Source: an uncultured Eubacterium sp. (GTDB lineage: Bacteria; Bacillota; Clostridia; Lachnospirales; Lachnospiraceae). Taken from it: a DNA stretch of 24,503 nt. The stretch's first letter is position 1. Each line of letters opens with the position of its first letter. Location of the stretch: assembly GCA_958446835.1 (NCBI GenBank), contig CAUCXT010000036.1, positions 1-24,503 of the forward strand, read 5' to 3'. Shown in pieces: positions 7,322-15,240 of this stretch. The notes under the pieces are model-generated. The model was not told the origin of the DNA, made no database searches, and was given only the letters and a program-made list of their open reading frames with translations. The position numbers were made by a program, and so were the translations under genes.

Positions 7322-8071
7322 TTATTCGTAATCTACAACGCTTGCCCACTTGAGAAGAAGCTCTCTCTCCTCCGGCTTACCCTTAACGGACTGTGAAGCA
7401 GCTACGATTGGAAGCCACTTCTGTACATACTGCTTGCCGATACCGCTCTTCTCACAGAATAAGTTGAGATACTTGTCAGCTAACTTCTGCTGTCCTGCAA
7501 GTGCGAATACAAGGTATGTTCTCGCTGCATCCGCTGAAGCATTACCCTGTGTTGCATGCGCCCAGTCGATGATATATGCCTTGCCATCAGCTGTTATGAT
7601 AACATTACTTGGGTTGAAATCTCCGTGGCATACCTTGTCATGCTTGTGCATTCCCTCAAGGCTTGTGTGTAGGTCATAACGTGTTGATGGGTCGATGTCT
7701 GCCTCTGCTATCTTACGCATCATCTTGTCTGTAAGCTTGGTAAGAAGCGGAGCCTTCTTAGAGTGAACCTCTCTCTGAAGCTTTACGAAGAGCTCAAGGT
7801 ATTCATCCTCCTTCTCCGGATTCTTCTTCATGAGTTCCTCTAAGGTTGTTCCCTCTATGTACTCACTGATGATAGCCCACTTGCCGTCAATCTTAGTAAC
7901 CTCAAGAATCTTTGGAATAAGTAATCCTGTCTCCTCAACCCTAGCCTGATTGAGTGCCTCATTGAGGATATCTGATTTTAAATAATCCTCATTGAAAAGC
8001 TTAATAACTGTGTCCCCATCACGATAAATAGTCTTAGTCGGACGCTTTGCAATAACATTGTCAAGTTTCAT
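7322..8071 (-). CDS. APH-like phosphotransferase family protein
   Basis: Soluble protein of about 249 residues with the aminoglycoside phosphotransferase / choline kinase-like fold. The catalytic loop is HGDFNPSN at 149-156 (D151 catalytic, N156 metal ligand), followed by YIIDWAHA with metal-binding D169. An N-terminal lobe contains TVIKLFNEDY (the Lys expected to contact ATP) and ISEYIEGTTLEEL as the hinge. The start at 8071 follows GGAGG (8081-8085) by 8 nt; the ATG at 8086 overlaps that site. The family phosphorylates small molecules, and neither substrate nor resistance role can be inferred. It is apparently expressed alone from the promoter at 8155-8183, which overlaps a perfect palindrome. 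Confidence 0.85.
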   Translation of the reverse strand: MKLDNVIAKRPTKTIYRDGDTVIKLFNEDYLKSDILNEALNQARVEETGLLIPKILEVTKIDGKWAIISEYIEGTTLEELMKKNPEKEDEYLELFVKLQREVHSKKAPLLTKLTDKMMRKIAEADIDPSTRYDLHTSLEGMHKHDKVCHGDFNPSNVIITADGKAYIIDWAHATQGNASADAARTYLVFALAGQQKLADKYLNLFCEKSGIGKQYVQKWLPIVAASQSVKGKPEERELLLKWASVVDYE

Positions 8072-8154
8072 TGTATATACCTCCATGCATTAATTTTAGT
8101 AACACCTTAGAAATAAAATATTAAACAAAACCTTCTTGTTTATTGTTTGCACTC

Positions 8155-8183
8155 ATTATATCACATTGTTGTAATTATTACAA
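8155..8183 (-). promoter_or_regulatory. Promoter of the phosphotransferase gene
   Basis: On the minus strand, -35 TTGTAA (8178-8183), 17 nt, -10 TATAAT (8155-8160). Transcription should begin near 8148, giving a leader of about 75 nt. The -35 and most of the spacer are covered by the palindrome 8166-8186. Confidence 0.75.
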
Positions 8184-8186
8184 CAA
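8166..8186. promoter_or_regulatory. Perfect 21-bp palindrome, probable operator
   Basis: Ten-base arms TTGTTGTAAT and ATTACAACAA surround a single central base at 8176. The position over the -35 and spacer of the phosphotransferase promoter suggests a repressor site. It does not match Rex, BirA or other operators I can name with confidence. Confidence 0.65.
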
Positions 8187-8226
8187 CTTAATTTTATTTT
8201 TAGAATTGTATGGACAAATTTTTAAC

Positions 8227-8263
8227 AAAAAAGCTTCCGGACCCGGTTATCGAATCCGGAAGC
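8227..8263 (-). terminator. Terminator of adhE
   Basis: A 9-bp stem (arms 8255-8263 and 8233-8241, GCTTCCGGA/TCCGGAAGC) with a 13-nt loop, followed on the minus strand by six T. It lies 42 nt after the adhE stop codon and isolates adhE from the downstream phosphotransferase. Confidence 0.88.
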
Positions 8264-8304
8264 CATATCAAATACTACTGCTTTTACATCAGTATTTGCA
8301 TTGA

Positions 8305-10908
8305 TTACTTTCCGTAGTATGCCTTAAGGTACATAGCCTTAATTTCTTTCATAAGTGGATATCTTGGGTTAGCACCTGTGCACTGGTCATCGAATGCCTG
8401 CTCAACCATGTTGTCAAGTGTGTCAAGGAAGTACTTCTCATCTACGCCGTAGTCCTTGATTGTCTTCTTGATACCAACTCTCTCCTTGAGAGCCTCGATC
8501 TTATCGATAAGACCTTCTAATTTCTCCTGATCGTTCTTACCCTTAACTCCAAGGTAATCAGCAACCTCTGCATATCTTGCAAGTGTATGAGGATGGTCAT
8601 ACTGAGGGAATGTACCCATCTTAGACGGAACCTCAGCAGCGTTGAATCTCATAACATCTGTGATGAGGAGAGCGTTAGCAACACCGTGTGGAAGGTGATG
8701 GAATGCACCAAGCTTATGTGCCATGGAGTGACATACACCAAGGAATGCATTTGCGAATGCCATACCTGCCATAGTAGCTGCGTTACCCATCTTCTCTCTT
8801 GCAACAGGATCGTTAGGACCATTGTCATAAGCTCTTGGAAGATACTCAAATATCATCTTAAGAGAACGAAGTGCAAGACCATCTGTGAAGTCTGTAGCCA
8901 TCATTGAAGCATAAGCCTCAAGAGCATGTGTTACAGCATCGATACCGGAAGCAGATGTAAGTCCCTTAGGAGCGTCCATCATCATGTCGGCATCAACGAT
9001 TGCCATCTTAGGAAGGAGCTCGTAGTCTGCAAGTGGATACTTAACTCCTGTTCTCTGGTCTGTGATAACTGCGAAAGGTGTAACCTCTGAACCTGTACCT
9101 GCTGATGTAGGAACAGCGATGAAGTATGCCTTCTCACCCATCTTAGGGAATGTATAAATACGCTTACGGATATCGCAGAAACGCATTGCCATATCAAGGA
9201 AGTTAACCTCCGGGTGCTCATACATAACCCACATAATCTTTCCTGCGTCCATTGCTGAACCACCGCCGACTGCTATAATACAATCCGGCTCGAAGGATCT
9301 CATAGCCTCTGCACCCTCTGTAGCTGAAGCAAGTGATGGATCCGGTGCTACATCATAGAATGTTGTGTGCTTGATTCCAAGTTCGTCAAGCTTATCTGTG
9401 ATATGCTTGGTGTATCCGTTAGAATAGAGGAACTTATCTGTTACGATAAATACCTTCTTCTTATTCATTACAGTCTTAAGCTCCTGAAGTGCAACAGGAA
9501 GACAGCCCTTCTTAATATATACCTTCTCAGGTGCTCTGAACCAAAGCATGTTCTCTCTCCTCTCAGCAACAGTCTTTATGTTGATTAAATGCTTAACTCC
9601 TACGTTCTCAGATACGGAGTTGCCGCCCCATGAACCACATCCAAGTGTGAGAGATGGTGTAAGCTTGAAGTTGTAAAGGTCACCGATACCACCCTGTGAT
9701 GAAGGTGTATTGATGAGGATACGACATGTCTTCATTCTCTCAGAGAACTCATCTATCTTAGCCTGCTCTGTGCCGACATTGACATAGAGTGAAGATGTAT
9801 GGCCATAACCGCCGTCTGCAATCAGGTGCTCTGCCTTAGAAACAGCATCCTCGAAATCCTTAGCCTTGTACATTGCAAGTACAGGTGAAAGCTTCTCGTG
9901 TGCGAACTCCTCTGAAAGCTCTACGCTCTCAACCTCACCAATGATAATCTTGGTAGTTTCAGGAACTGTGACACCTGCAAGCTCAGCAATCTTATAAGCC
10001 GGCTGACCAACAATCTTAGCGTTGAGTGCGCCGTTGATGATGATTGTCTTTCTAACCTTCTCTGTCTCAGCAGCATTTAAGAAATAGCAGCCTCTGTCTG
10101 TGAACTCCTTCTTAACCTGCTTATATACCTTATCAAGAACGATAACTGACTGCTCAGAAGCACAGATCATACCGTTATCGAATGTCTTAGAGTGAATGAT
10201 TGAGTTAACTGCAAGTGTGATATCAGCAGTATCGTCAATGATTGCAGGTGTGTTACCTGCGCCAACACCGAGTGCCGGCTTACCGCTTGAATAAGCAGCC
10301 TTAACCATGCCCGGACCACCTGTTGCAAGAATGATATCAGCTTCCTTCATAAGAAGATTGGTAAGCTCAAGGCTTGGAACATCAATCCATCCGATGATTC
10401 CCTCAGGAGCTCCTGCCTTAACTGCTGCCTCAAGAACGACCTTAGCTGCTGCTATTGTGCTGCCCTTAGCTCTTGGATGTGGGCTGATGATGATACCGTT
10501 TCTTGTCTTTAATGAAATGAGTGTCTTAAAGATAGCTGTTGATGTAGGGTTAGTTGTCGGAATAACTGCTGCAACTACACCGATCGGCTCAGCAATCTTC
10601 TTAGTACCGAATGCCTTGTCCTCCTCGAGAACTCCACATGTCTTGGTATCTCTATATGCATTGTAAATGTACTCAGATGCAAAATGATTCTTTATAACCT
10701 TATCTTCTACTACACCCATGCCGGTCTCTTCAACTGCCATCTTAGCAAGAGGAATTCTTGCCTGGTTAGCTGCCATAGCTGCCTCAAAGAAAATCTTATC
10801 TACCTGTTCCTGTGTGTAAGTAGCGAAAATCTTCTGTGCCTCTCTTACACTTGCGAGCTTCTTCTCAAAGCTTTCAACACTATCAACTATCTCATACGTT
10901 TTCTCCAT
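8305..10908 (-). CDS. adhE: Bifunctional acetaldehyde-CoA / alcohol dehydrogenase AdhE
   Basis: Two-domain fermentation enzyme of 867 residues that converts acetyl-CoA to acetaldehyde and then ethanol, oxidising two NADH. The N-terminal aldehyde dehydrogenase half (about 1-440) has catalytic C249 in FDNGMICASEQ and GAGNTPA in the nucleotide fold. The C-terminal iron alcohol dehydrogenase half (about 455-867) has GGGSAMDAGK, TSAGTGSEVTPF and Fe2+ ligands D657, H661, H727 and H741, each four residues on from those of E. coli AdhE. Length and order are typical; such enzymes assemble into spirosome filaments. I choose the ATG at 10908 (GGGAGG 8 nt upstream) over an adjacent GTG. It is monocistronic: Rex-type operators overlap its promoter and a terminator follows. 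It complements the pyruvate:ferredoxin oxidoreductase at the right edge. Confidence 0.97.
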   Translation of the reverse strand: MEKTYEIVDSVESFEKKLASVREAQKIFATYTQEQVDKIFFEAAMAANQARIPLAKMAVEETGMGVVEDKVIKNHFASEYIYNAYRDTKTCGVLEEDKAFGTKKIAEPIGVVAAVIPTTNPTSTAIFKTLISLKTRNGIIISPHPRAKGSTIAAAKVVLEAAVKAGAPEGIIGWIDVPSLELTNLLMKEADIILATGGPGMVKAAYSSGKPALGVGAGNTPAIIDDTADITLAVNSIIHSKTFDNGMICASEQSVIVLDKVYKQVKKEFTDRGCYFLNAAETEKVRKTIIINGALNAKIVGQPAYKIAELAGVTVPETTKIIIGEVESVELSEEFAHEKLSPVLAMYKAKDFEDAVSKAEHLIADGGYGHTSSLYVNVGTEQAKIDEFSERMKTCRILINTPSSQGGIGDLYNFKLTPSLTLGCGSWGGNSVSENVGVKHLINIKTVAERRENMLWFRAPEKVYIKKGCLPVALQELKTVMNKKKVFIVTDKFLYSNGYTKHITDKLDELGIKHTTFYDVAPDPSLASATEGAEAMRSFEPDCIIAVGGGSAMDAGKIMWVMYEHPEVNFLDMAMRFCDIRKRIYTFPKMGEKAYFIAVPTSAGTGSEVTPFAVITDQRTGVKYPLADYELLPKMAIVDADMMMDAPKGLTSASGIDAVTHALEAYASMMATDFTDGLALRSLKMIFEYLPRAYDNGPNDPVAREKMGNAATMAGMAFANAFLGVCHSMAHKLGAFHHLPHGVANALLITDVMRFNAAEVPSKMGTFPQYDHPHTLARYAEVADYLGVKGKNDQEKLEGLIDKIEALKERVGIKKTIKDYGVDEKYFLDTLDNMVEQAFDDQCTGANPRYPLMKEIKAMYLKAYYGK

Positions 10909-10958
10909 CACTAGAGCCTCCCTGAATGAATAAGTGGTGCGACATGTATTTCATCGCC

Positions 10959-10976
10959 TTGTTAATTATTTAACAT
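10959..10976. promoter_or_regulatory. Rex-type operator 1 (promoter-distal) of adhE
   Basis: TTGTTAATTATTTAACAT matches the Firmicutes Rex consensus TTGTTAA-N4-TTAACAA at all but the last base. It lies just downstream of the predicted adhE transcription start. Rex leaves DNA when the NADH/NAD ratio rises, which derepresses ethanol formation. Confidence 0.82.
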
Positions 10977-10981
10977 TAACT

Positions 10982-10999
10982 CTGTTAATAAATTAACAC
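10982..10999. promoter_or_regulatory. Rex-type operator 2 overlapping the adhE -10 box
   Basis: CTGTTAATAAATTAACAC: the inner TGTTAA-N4-TTAACA is perfect, and only the outermost bases differ from the Rex consensus. Its centre is 23 bp (about two helical turns) from operator 1, and it contains the -10 hexamer. Confidence 0.82.
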
Positions 11000-11018
11000 A
11001 CTTTCTTTTATATGTCAA
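10990..11018 (-). promoter_or_regulatory. Promoter of adhE
   Basis: On the minus strand, -35 TTGACA (11013-11018), 17 nt, -10 TAATTT (10990-10995) with an upstream TG (extended -10). The start would be near 10983, giving a leader of about 75 nt that contains Rex site 1. Confidence 0.75.
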
Positions 11019-11191
11019 CATATATTATCAAAAAAATAAAAATAATTTTCAATCGTACTTTATTACCTTATTATAAAAGGATAAAAAAACAGTACTTCCT
11101 TCCTAAAAAGCAAAATAAATAGTAGCTATCCCCATTAAAATATAGTATATTCAACACAGAAAACATCATTCAACTTAGCGAGGAGAAAGCA

Positions 11192-13009
11192 ATGTCAGAA
11201 AAAAATATTTTAACAAAAAAATCATTGGATATTGAAGACAATCTTGCACAGACAGAAGAGAACTTCATAGCCAGCTACGGAAAACACGAGCAGAAGCCTC
11301 TTCAGATTCTGCTCAGTCTCTACAAAGGGCATTATTTACAGCTTATCCTGTCCGGTATATTTTTTGCACTTAAACATGCCTGTGTATGGTATCTTCCTGT
11401 TGCTACGGCAGGTGTCATCAACATAGCATCAGGTTATGATGACGCCGGGCTTTCGGGAATCATATTTTACATAAGCATAGAAGTCGGACTTGTACTTATA
11501 AACGTGCCCGCCAACTACCTGTATGTGCATTTCAGGAGCCTTGCCATACGAAATATGGAGGCAGGACTTCGCGGAGCACTTGTACGAAAGCTCCAGCAGC
11601 TATCCATCACCTACCACAAGGAAATGCAGTCCGGACGCCTGCAATCCAAGATTATGAGGGATGTCGAGGCCATCGAGACTCTCTCCCAGCAGCTCTTTAC
11701 CAACATCCTTACCATTATGCTGAACCTTATTGTTGCGTTCGCAGTTACAGGTATGAGAAGCCGCACCGTCCTCGTATTCTTCGTAATCTGCGGTCCTGTG
11801 GCAGCACTTACCATGGTTGCCTTCAAAAAGCAGATAAAGCGCACCAATTCCAACTTCCGCCGTGAGATGGAAACAACCTCCGCCAAGGTTATGGAGATGG
11901 TCGAACTAATCCCGGTCACAAGAGCACATGCCCTTGAGGATGAGGAAATCGATAAGATGGAAAACCAGTTAAGCTCCGTTGCCAAGAGCGGCTACCGCCT
12001 TGATATAGTACAGGCCAACTTCGGTGCTGTAGGCTGGTGTGTGTTTCAGGTATTCCAGATTCTGTGTCTTGGTTTTACCGGATATCTCGCCTTCCACGGC
12101 AAGACAACCGTAGGTGATATAACTCTGTACCAGACATACTTTTCAACCATAGTCAACCAGATTTCAAGCTTTATCAACCTTCTCCCTATCATTTCAAAGG
12201 GACTTGAGTCGGTCAACTCGGTCGGCGAGGTTCTTTTGGCAAATGATGTAGAAAACAACAAGGGAAAGACTAAAATTAAATCCGTGCGCGGAGAATTTGA
12301 TTTCGAAAACCTGTGCTTTGCTTATGACAGCAGCAAGCCCGTATTAAACCACCTAAATCTTCATGTAGCCGCGGGTGAAACAATCGCGCTTGTAGGTGAA
12401 TCAGGTGCCGGCAAATCCACCGTGCTCAACATGGTAATAGGCTTTAACAAACCCGACTCAGGGCGTGTGCTCCTCGATGGAGTTGATATGAATACAATCA
12501 ACCTGCAGACCTACAGACAGCATATAGCCGTTGTACCGCAGACATCCATTCTTTTCTCCGGTACAATACGCGACAACATAACTTACGGAGTCAAAAAAGT
12601 ATCTGAGCAGAAGCTCAATCAGGTAATAGATGCAGCTAATCTGAGGAGCTTCATTGATGGACTGCCAGATGGTCTGAACACGGTTGTCGGTGAACACGGC
12701 GGAAAATTAAGCGGCGGACAGAGACAGCGAATCTCAATAGCGCGTGCACTTATGCGTGACCCGGACATCATTATCCTAGATGAAGCCACCTCAGCGCTTG
12801 ACAGTATCTCGGAGAAGGAAATTCAGGAAGCGCTCAACAACCTTACCAAAGACAGAACTACATTCATTGTTGCGCACAGGCTTTCAACAATAAAGGGAGC
12901 CGACAAGATAGCGGTTCTGCGCGATGGTCACTGCACTGAATACGGAAGCTATGATGAGCTTATGGCGTTAAAGGGTGAGTTCTACGAAATGCGCCGCCTG
13001 CAATTATAA
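11192..13009 (+). CDS. ABC exporter half-transporter, permease-ATPase (complete catalytic site)
   Basis: Type IV exporter subunit of 605 residues: an acidic cytoplasmic N-terminal stretch of about 40 residues, a six-helix transmembrane domain (about 45-345) and a nucleotide-binding domain. Motifs are Walker A GESGAGKST at 402-410, Q-loop VVPQTSILF, signature LSGGQ at 506-510, Walker B IIILDE with catalytic E531, and H-loop H562 in VAHRLST. All residues needed for ATP hydrolysis are present, unlike the exporter at 42..1769, so it can work as a homodimer. The start follows AGGAG by 6 nt. It is divergent from adhE across a 283-bp AT-rich gap in which I see no convincing promoter for this gene, and it ends in a shared terminator. 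No partner gene adjoins it, and the substrate is unknown. Confidence 0.9.
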   Translation: MSEKNILTKKSLDIEDNLAQTEENFIASYGKHEQKPLQILLSLYKGHYLQLILSGIFFALKHACVWYLPVATAGVINIASGYDDAGLSGIIFYISIEVGLVLINVPANYLYVHFRSLAIRNMEAGLRGALVRKLQQLSITYHKEMQSGRLQSKIMRDVEAIETLSQQLFTNILTIMLNLIVAFAVTGMRSRTVLVFFVICGPVAALTMVAFKKQIKRTNSNFRREMETTSAKVMEMVELIPVTRAHALEDEEIDKMENQLSSVAKSGYRLDIVQANFGAVGWCVFQVFQILCLGFTGYLAFHGKTTVGDITLYQTYFSTIVNQISSFINLLPIISKGLESVNSVGEVLLANDVENNKGKTKIKSVRGEFDFENLCFAYDSSKPVLNHLNLHVAAGETIALVGESGAGKSTVLNMVIGFNKPDSGRVLLDGVDMNTINLQTYRQHIAVVPQTSILFSGTIRDNITYGVKKVSEQKLNQVIDAANLRSFIDGLPDGLNTVVGEHGGKLSGGQRQRISIARALMRDPDIIILDEATSALDSISEKEIQEALNNLTKDRTTFIVAHRLSTIKGADKIAVLRDGHCTEYGSYDELMALKGEFYEMRRLQL

Positions 13010-13018
13010 TTAAAATAC

Positions 13019-13071
13019 AAAACCGCTTAACTCCCATATCATGTATAAATACATGGGAATTAAGCGGTTTT
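13019..13071. terminator. Bidirectional terminator between the exporter and the YerB-like gene
   Basis: Long stem with arms from 13019 (AAAACCGCTTAA, then TCCCAT) and ending at 13071 (ATGGGA, then TTAAGCGGTTTT), one mismatched pair on the plus strand. A T-rich run follows on the plus strand and an A-rich stretch precedes it, so it can serve both converging genes. Confidence 0.87.
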
Positions 13072-13129
13072 ATTTTATCTCATATTTCTTTTTTTATGAT
13101 TTCCCGGTATTCCGATAATTTCAATAAAT

Positions 13130-14365
13130 CTATTTATCTAAAATCTGTATGTTAGGCTGATTCTCCTGCTCATAGATACATATCCATGTCTTACCCTGAT
13201 TAACTATGAGTTCAGAATTATCCCAGTAGGTATAATGTGTAGGTCCGTATCCGTAGGTATAGTTACATCCAAGGTTGGTATTGACGCCGTCAACCTCTTT
13301 TGACCACTTAATCCACTGTGCGGTTCCGTTAGATACATAAAGACCGATTCCATCACCTGTAAGAAGATATAGCGGCGAACCATTCCAGTACTGCTCACCC
13401 GGAACAAGCTTGAAGATAATGTTCTTGACAGCAAGCTGCTCGCCTGTCATCTCATCTATCTGAGGCTGTCCGTACTCATAACGGTAATACAGTCCATCCT
13501 TCTCATTATATACAAAGTAAGCGTCATTATACGCATATCCGGTCTTAAGTGTGATACACTTATCTGCATCCGGATACTCTATAGGCTCTGCCGACTTGCT
13601 GAACTTAAGCGGTGCAACATAATCCTCATCAAGATATGTCGAAACCTTCTTATTCACCATGGCGGTAACAAGCTTCTCCGGTGTGGTAAATACATTATGT
13701 GGCGAAACTCTGTCTGAACGTCTTTCATAGTTATAGTCGCCGTTCATACCGTTAAATGTGCGAAGCTCCGGGTCACTCAGAAATTCAAGCGCAAAATCAG
13801 ACTGTCCGAAATGGAAATATGCCGCGTCATACTCAGCCGCAAGGAAAGGATAATAGTCACGGCAGCTTCTTATGGAGCCGATCGATGTGACATCATCATA
13901 ATTCTGGAATACACCCATAAGACGTGTAACACCGCCTTCACACTGTCCTTCAAAAATCACATCTGCCTTACTGATTCCACTCTGCGGAAGTCCTGCCTGA
14001 ATGTTATTGTACATGACTGCAATCGGTCTTCTGTAAGCGATAGTATCATTTATCCACTCTCCTGTAAGGAAGCTTCTCACCGTCTCTCCCTTAGGTATCA
14101 GGCTGGTATCGGCTTCGAGTGAAGGAAATCCATTGTCAACGCGTTCTGTCTTAGGTGCCACCTCATCATCAACAGTCGATGTCTCCTCCTGTGAATTATT
14201 GTCATCAGCCTGTGTTGCTGATGTTGACTCCTGTGTACTCTCAGTATTCTCCGTTGAAGGAATCACTGTATTGTCTGCTTTCTCCTTCTTTCCACATCCG
14301 GTAATCATCATTGCCGACACTGTAATCATCAATGCTGCCTTGCGCATTAAGCCTTTTTTTAACAT
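13130..14365 (-). CDS. YerB-like DUF3048 lipoprotein
   Basis: Secreted lipoprotein of 411 residues. It starts with a signal peptide MLKKGLMRKAALMITVSAMMITGC with lipobox Cys24, then a Ser/Thr/Asp/Glu-rich linker to about residue 80, then the two-part DUF3048 domain. Recognisable blocks are RRPIAVMYNNIQAGLPQSGISKADVIFE, GVTRLMGVF, IGSIRSCRDYYPFLAAEYDAAYFHFG and, near the C-terminus, the NQGKTWICIYE segment. B. subtilis YerB belongs to this family; its biochemical role is unknown as far as I recall. The start at 14365 follows GGAGG by 5 nt, so the longer frame to 14395 is rejected. A promoter of its own lies at 14432-14461, immediately after kduD. It may also receive read-through from the preceding operon, because no terminator is visible between them. 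Confidence 0.88.
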   Translation of the reverse strand: MLKKGLMRKAALMITVSAMMITGCGKKEKADNTVIPSTENTESTQESTSATQADDNNSQEETSTVDDEVAPKTERVDNGFPSLEADTSLIPKGETVRSFLTGEWINDTIAYRRPIAVMYNNIQAGLPQSGISKADVIFEGQCEGGVTRLMGVFQNYDDVTSIGSIRSCRDYYPFLAAEYDAAYFHFGQSDFALEFLSDPELRTFNGMNGDYNYERRSDRVSPHNVFTTPEKLVTAMVNKKVSTYLDEDYVAPLKFSKSAEPIEYPDADKCITLKTGYAYNDAYFVYNEKDGLYYRYEYGQPQIDEMTGEQLAVKNIIFKLVPGEQYWNGSPLYLLTGDGIGLYVSNGTAQWIKWSKEVDGVNTNLGCNYTYGYGPTHYTYWDNSELIVNQGKTWICIYEQENQPNIQILDK

Positions 14366-14431
14366 ATATGCCTCCAGATTATTATAATTCCCCATAAGAA
14401 ATCAATAAATGTTTCTTATTCGTTATAGAAT

Positions 14432-14461
14432 ATATTACCATATTTATAGTAATATTGTCAA
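14432..14461 (-). promoter_or_regulatory. Promoter of the YerB-like gene, with an inverted repeat in the spacer
   Basis: On the minus strand, -35 TTGACA (14456-14461), 18 nt, -10 TAATAT (14432-14437) with an upstream TG. Seven-base inverted arms ATATTAC (14432-14438) and GTAATAT (14449-14455) fill the -10 and the -35-proximal spacer and could be a regulator site. Confidence 0.65.
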
Positions 14462-14469
14462 TTTTTTCA

Positions 14470-15231
14470 CTATCTTGCGAGCCATCCTCCATCAACAGCA
14501 AGCGTAAATCCATTTACATAATCCGATGCTGCTGAAGCAAGATATACAACCGCACCCGCCATGTCTGCCGGTGTGCCCCAACGACCTGCCGGGATACGCG
14601 ACAGTATCTCATCACTTCTGTCATCATCATTTCTGAGCGCCTGTGTATTGTTCGTTGCCATATATCCCGGAGCTATTCCATTTACATTGATATTGTATTT
14701 TGCCCATTCATTTGCCATAGCCCTTGTAAGACCTAACACAGCACTCTTGCTCGCCGTATATGAAGGAACTCTGATTCCGCCTTGATAGGAAAGCATTGAA
14801 GCGATATTGATTATTTTTCCGCCGCTTTTCTGTGCGATGAACTGCTTTGCTGCTGCCTGGCACAGGAAGAATGTAAATTTCTGGTTCAAAAAGACAACCG
14901 AATCCCAATCCTCCTCCGTATAATCTATGGCATCATTTCTCTTAATTATTCCGGCATTATTGACAAGAATATCTATATGTCCGAAGTGCTCCACCGCACC
15001 GTTTATAATCTGTTCAATAGGTTCCATGGCCGACAAGTCCGCTTTAATCTGTAGGAAGCTGCTGCCTGCCTCCTCCACAAGTGTCTTGGTTTCATCGCAA
15101 TCTCTTCTTGCAACTCCTACGATGTCCGCTCCTGCCTGTGCAAGCGCAACACACATTCCCTGTCCCAATCCTGTATTCGCACCTGTGACAACAGCCACCT
15201 TGCCTTTAAGGCTAAACATATCAAGTATCAT
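14470..15231 (-). CDS. kduD: 2-dehydro-3-deoxy-D-gluconate (2-deoxy-D-gluconate) 3-dehydrogenase KduD
   Basis: Classical short-chain dehydrogenase of 253 residues, very close in pattern to enterobacterial KduD along its length: N-terminal MILDMFSLKGKVAVVTGANTGLGQG, FGHIDILVNNAG, GGIRVPSYTASKS, APGYMATNNTQALR, IPAGRWG and C-terminal VNGFTLAVDGGWLAR. The cofactor motif TGANTGLG is at 16-23 and the catalytic triad is S145, Y158, K162. KduD reduces 2,5-diketo-3-deoxygluconate to KDG in uronate breakdown after pectin lyase action. The usual partner kduI is absent, and this gene is last in an operon with a second SDR, whose stop codon overlaps its ribosome site GAGG (15239-15242); the start is 7 nt further. 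Its role may thus differ from textbook KduD. Confidence 0.9.
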   Translation of the reverse strand: MILDMFSLKGKVAVVTGANTGLGQGMCVALAQAGADIVGVARRDCDETKTLVEEAGSSFLQIKADLSAMEPIEQIINGAVEHFGHIDILVNNAGIIKRNDAIDYTEEDWDSVVFLNQKFTFFLCQAAAKQFIAQKSGGKIINIASMLSYQGGIRVPSYTASKSAVLGLTRAMANEWAKYNINVNGIAPGYMATNNTQALRNDDDRSDEILSRIPAGRWGTPADMAGAVVYLASAASDYVNGFTLAVDGGWLAR

Positions 15232-15240
15232 ATAGTGTCC

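Noticed and set aside
8166..8186. Rex operator reading of the phosphotransferase palindrome
   Set aside because: The arms are TTGTTGTAAT with a 1-nt centre, not TTGTTAA with a 4-nt spacer, so it does not fit the Rex pattern seen upstream of adhE.
11030..11190. AT-rich stretch as a replication origin or attachment site
   Set aside because: No DnaA-box cluster, no integrase and no direct-repeat att structure; it is an ordinary intergenic region.
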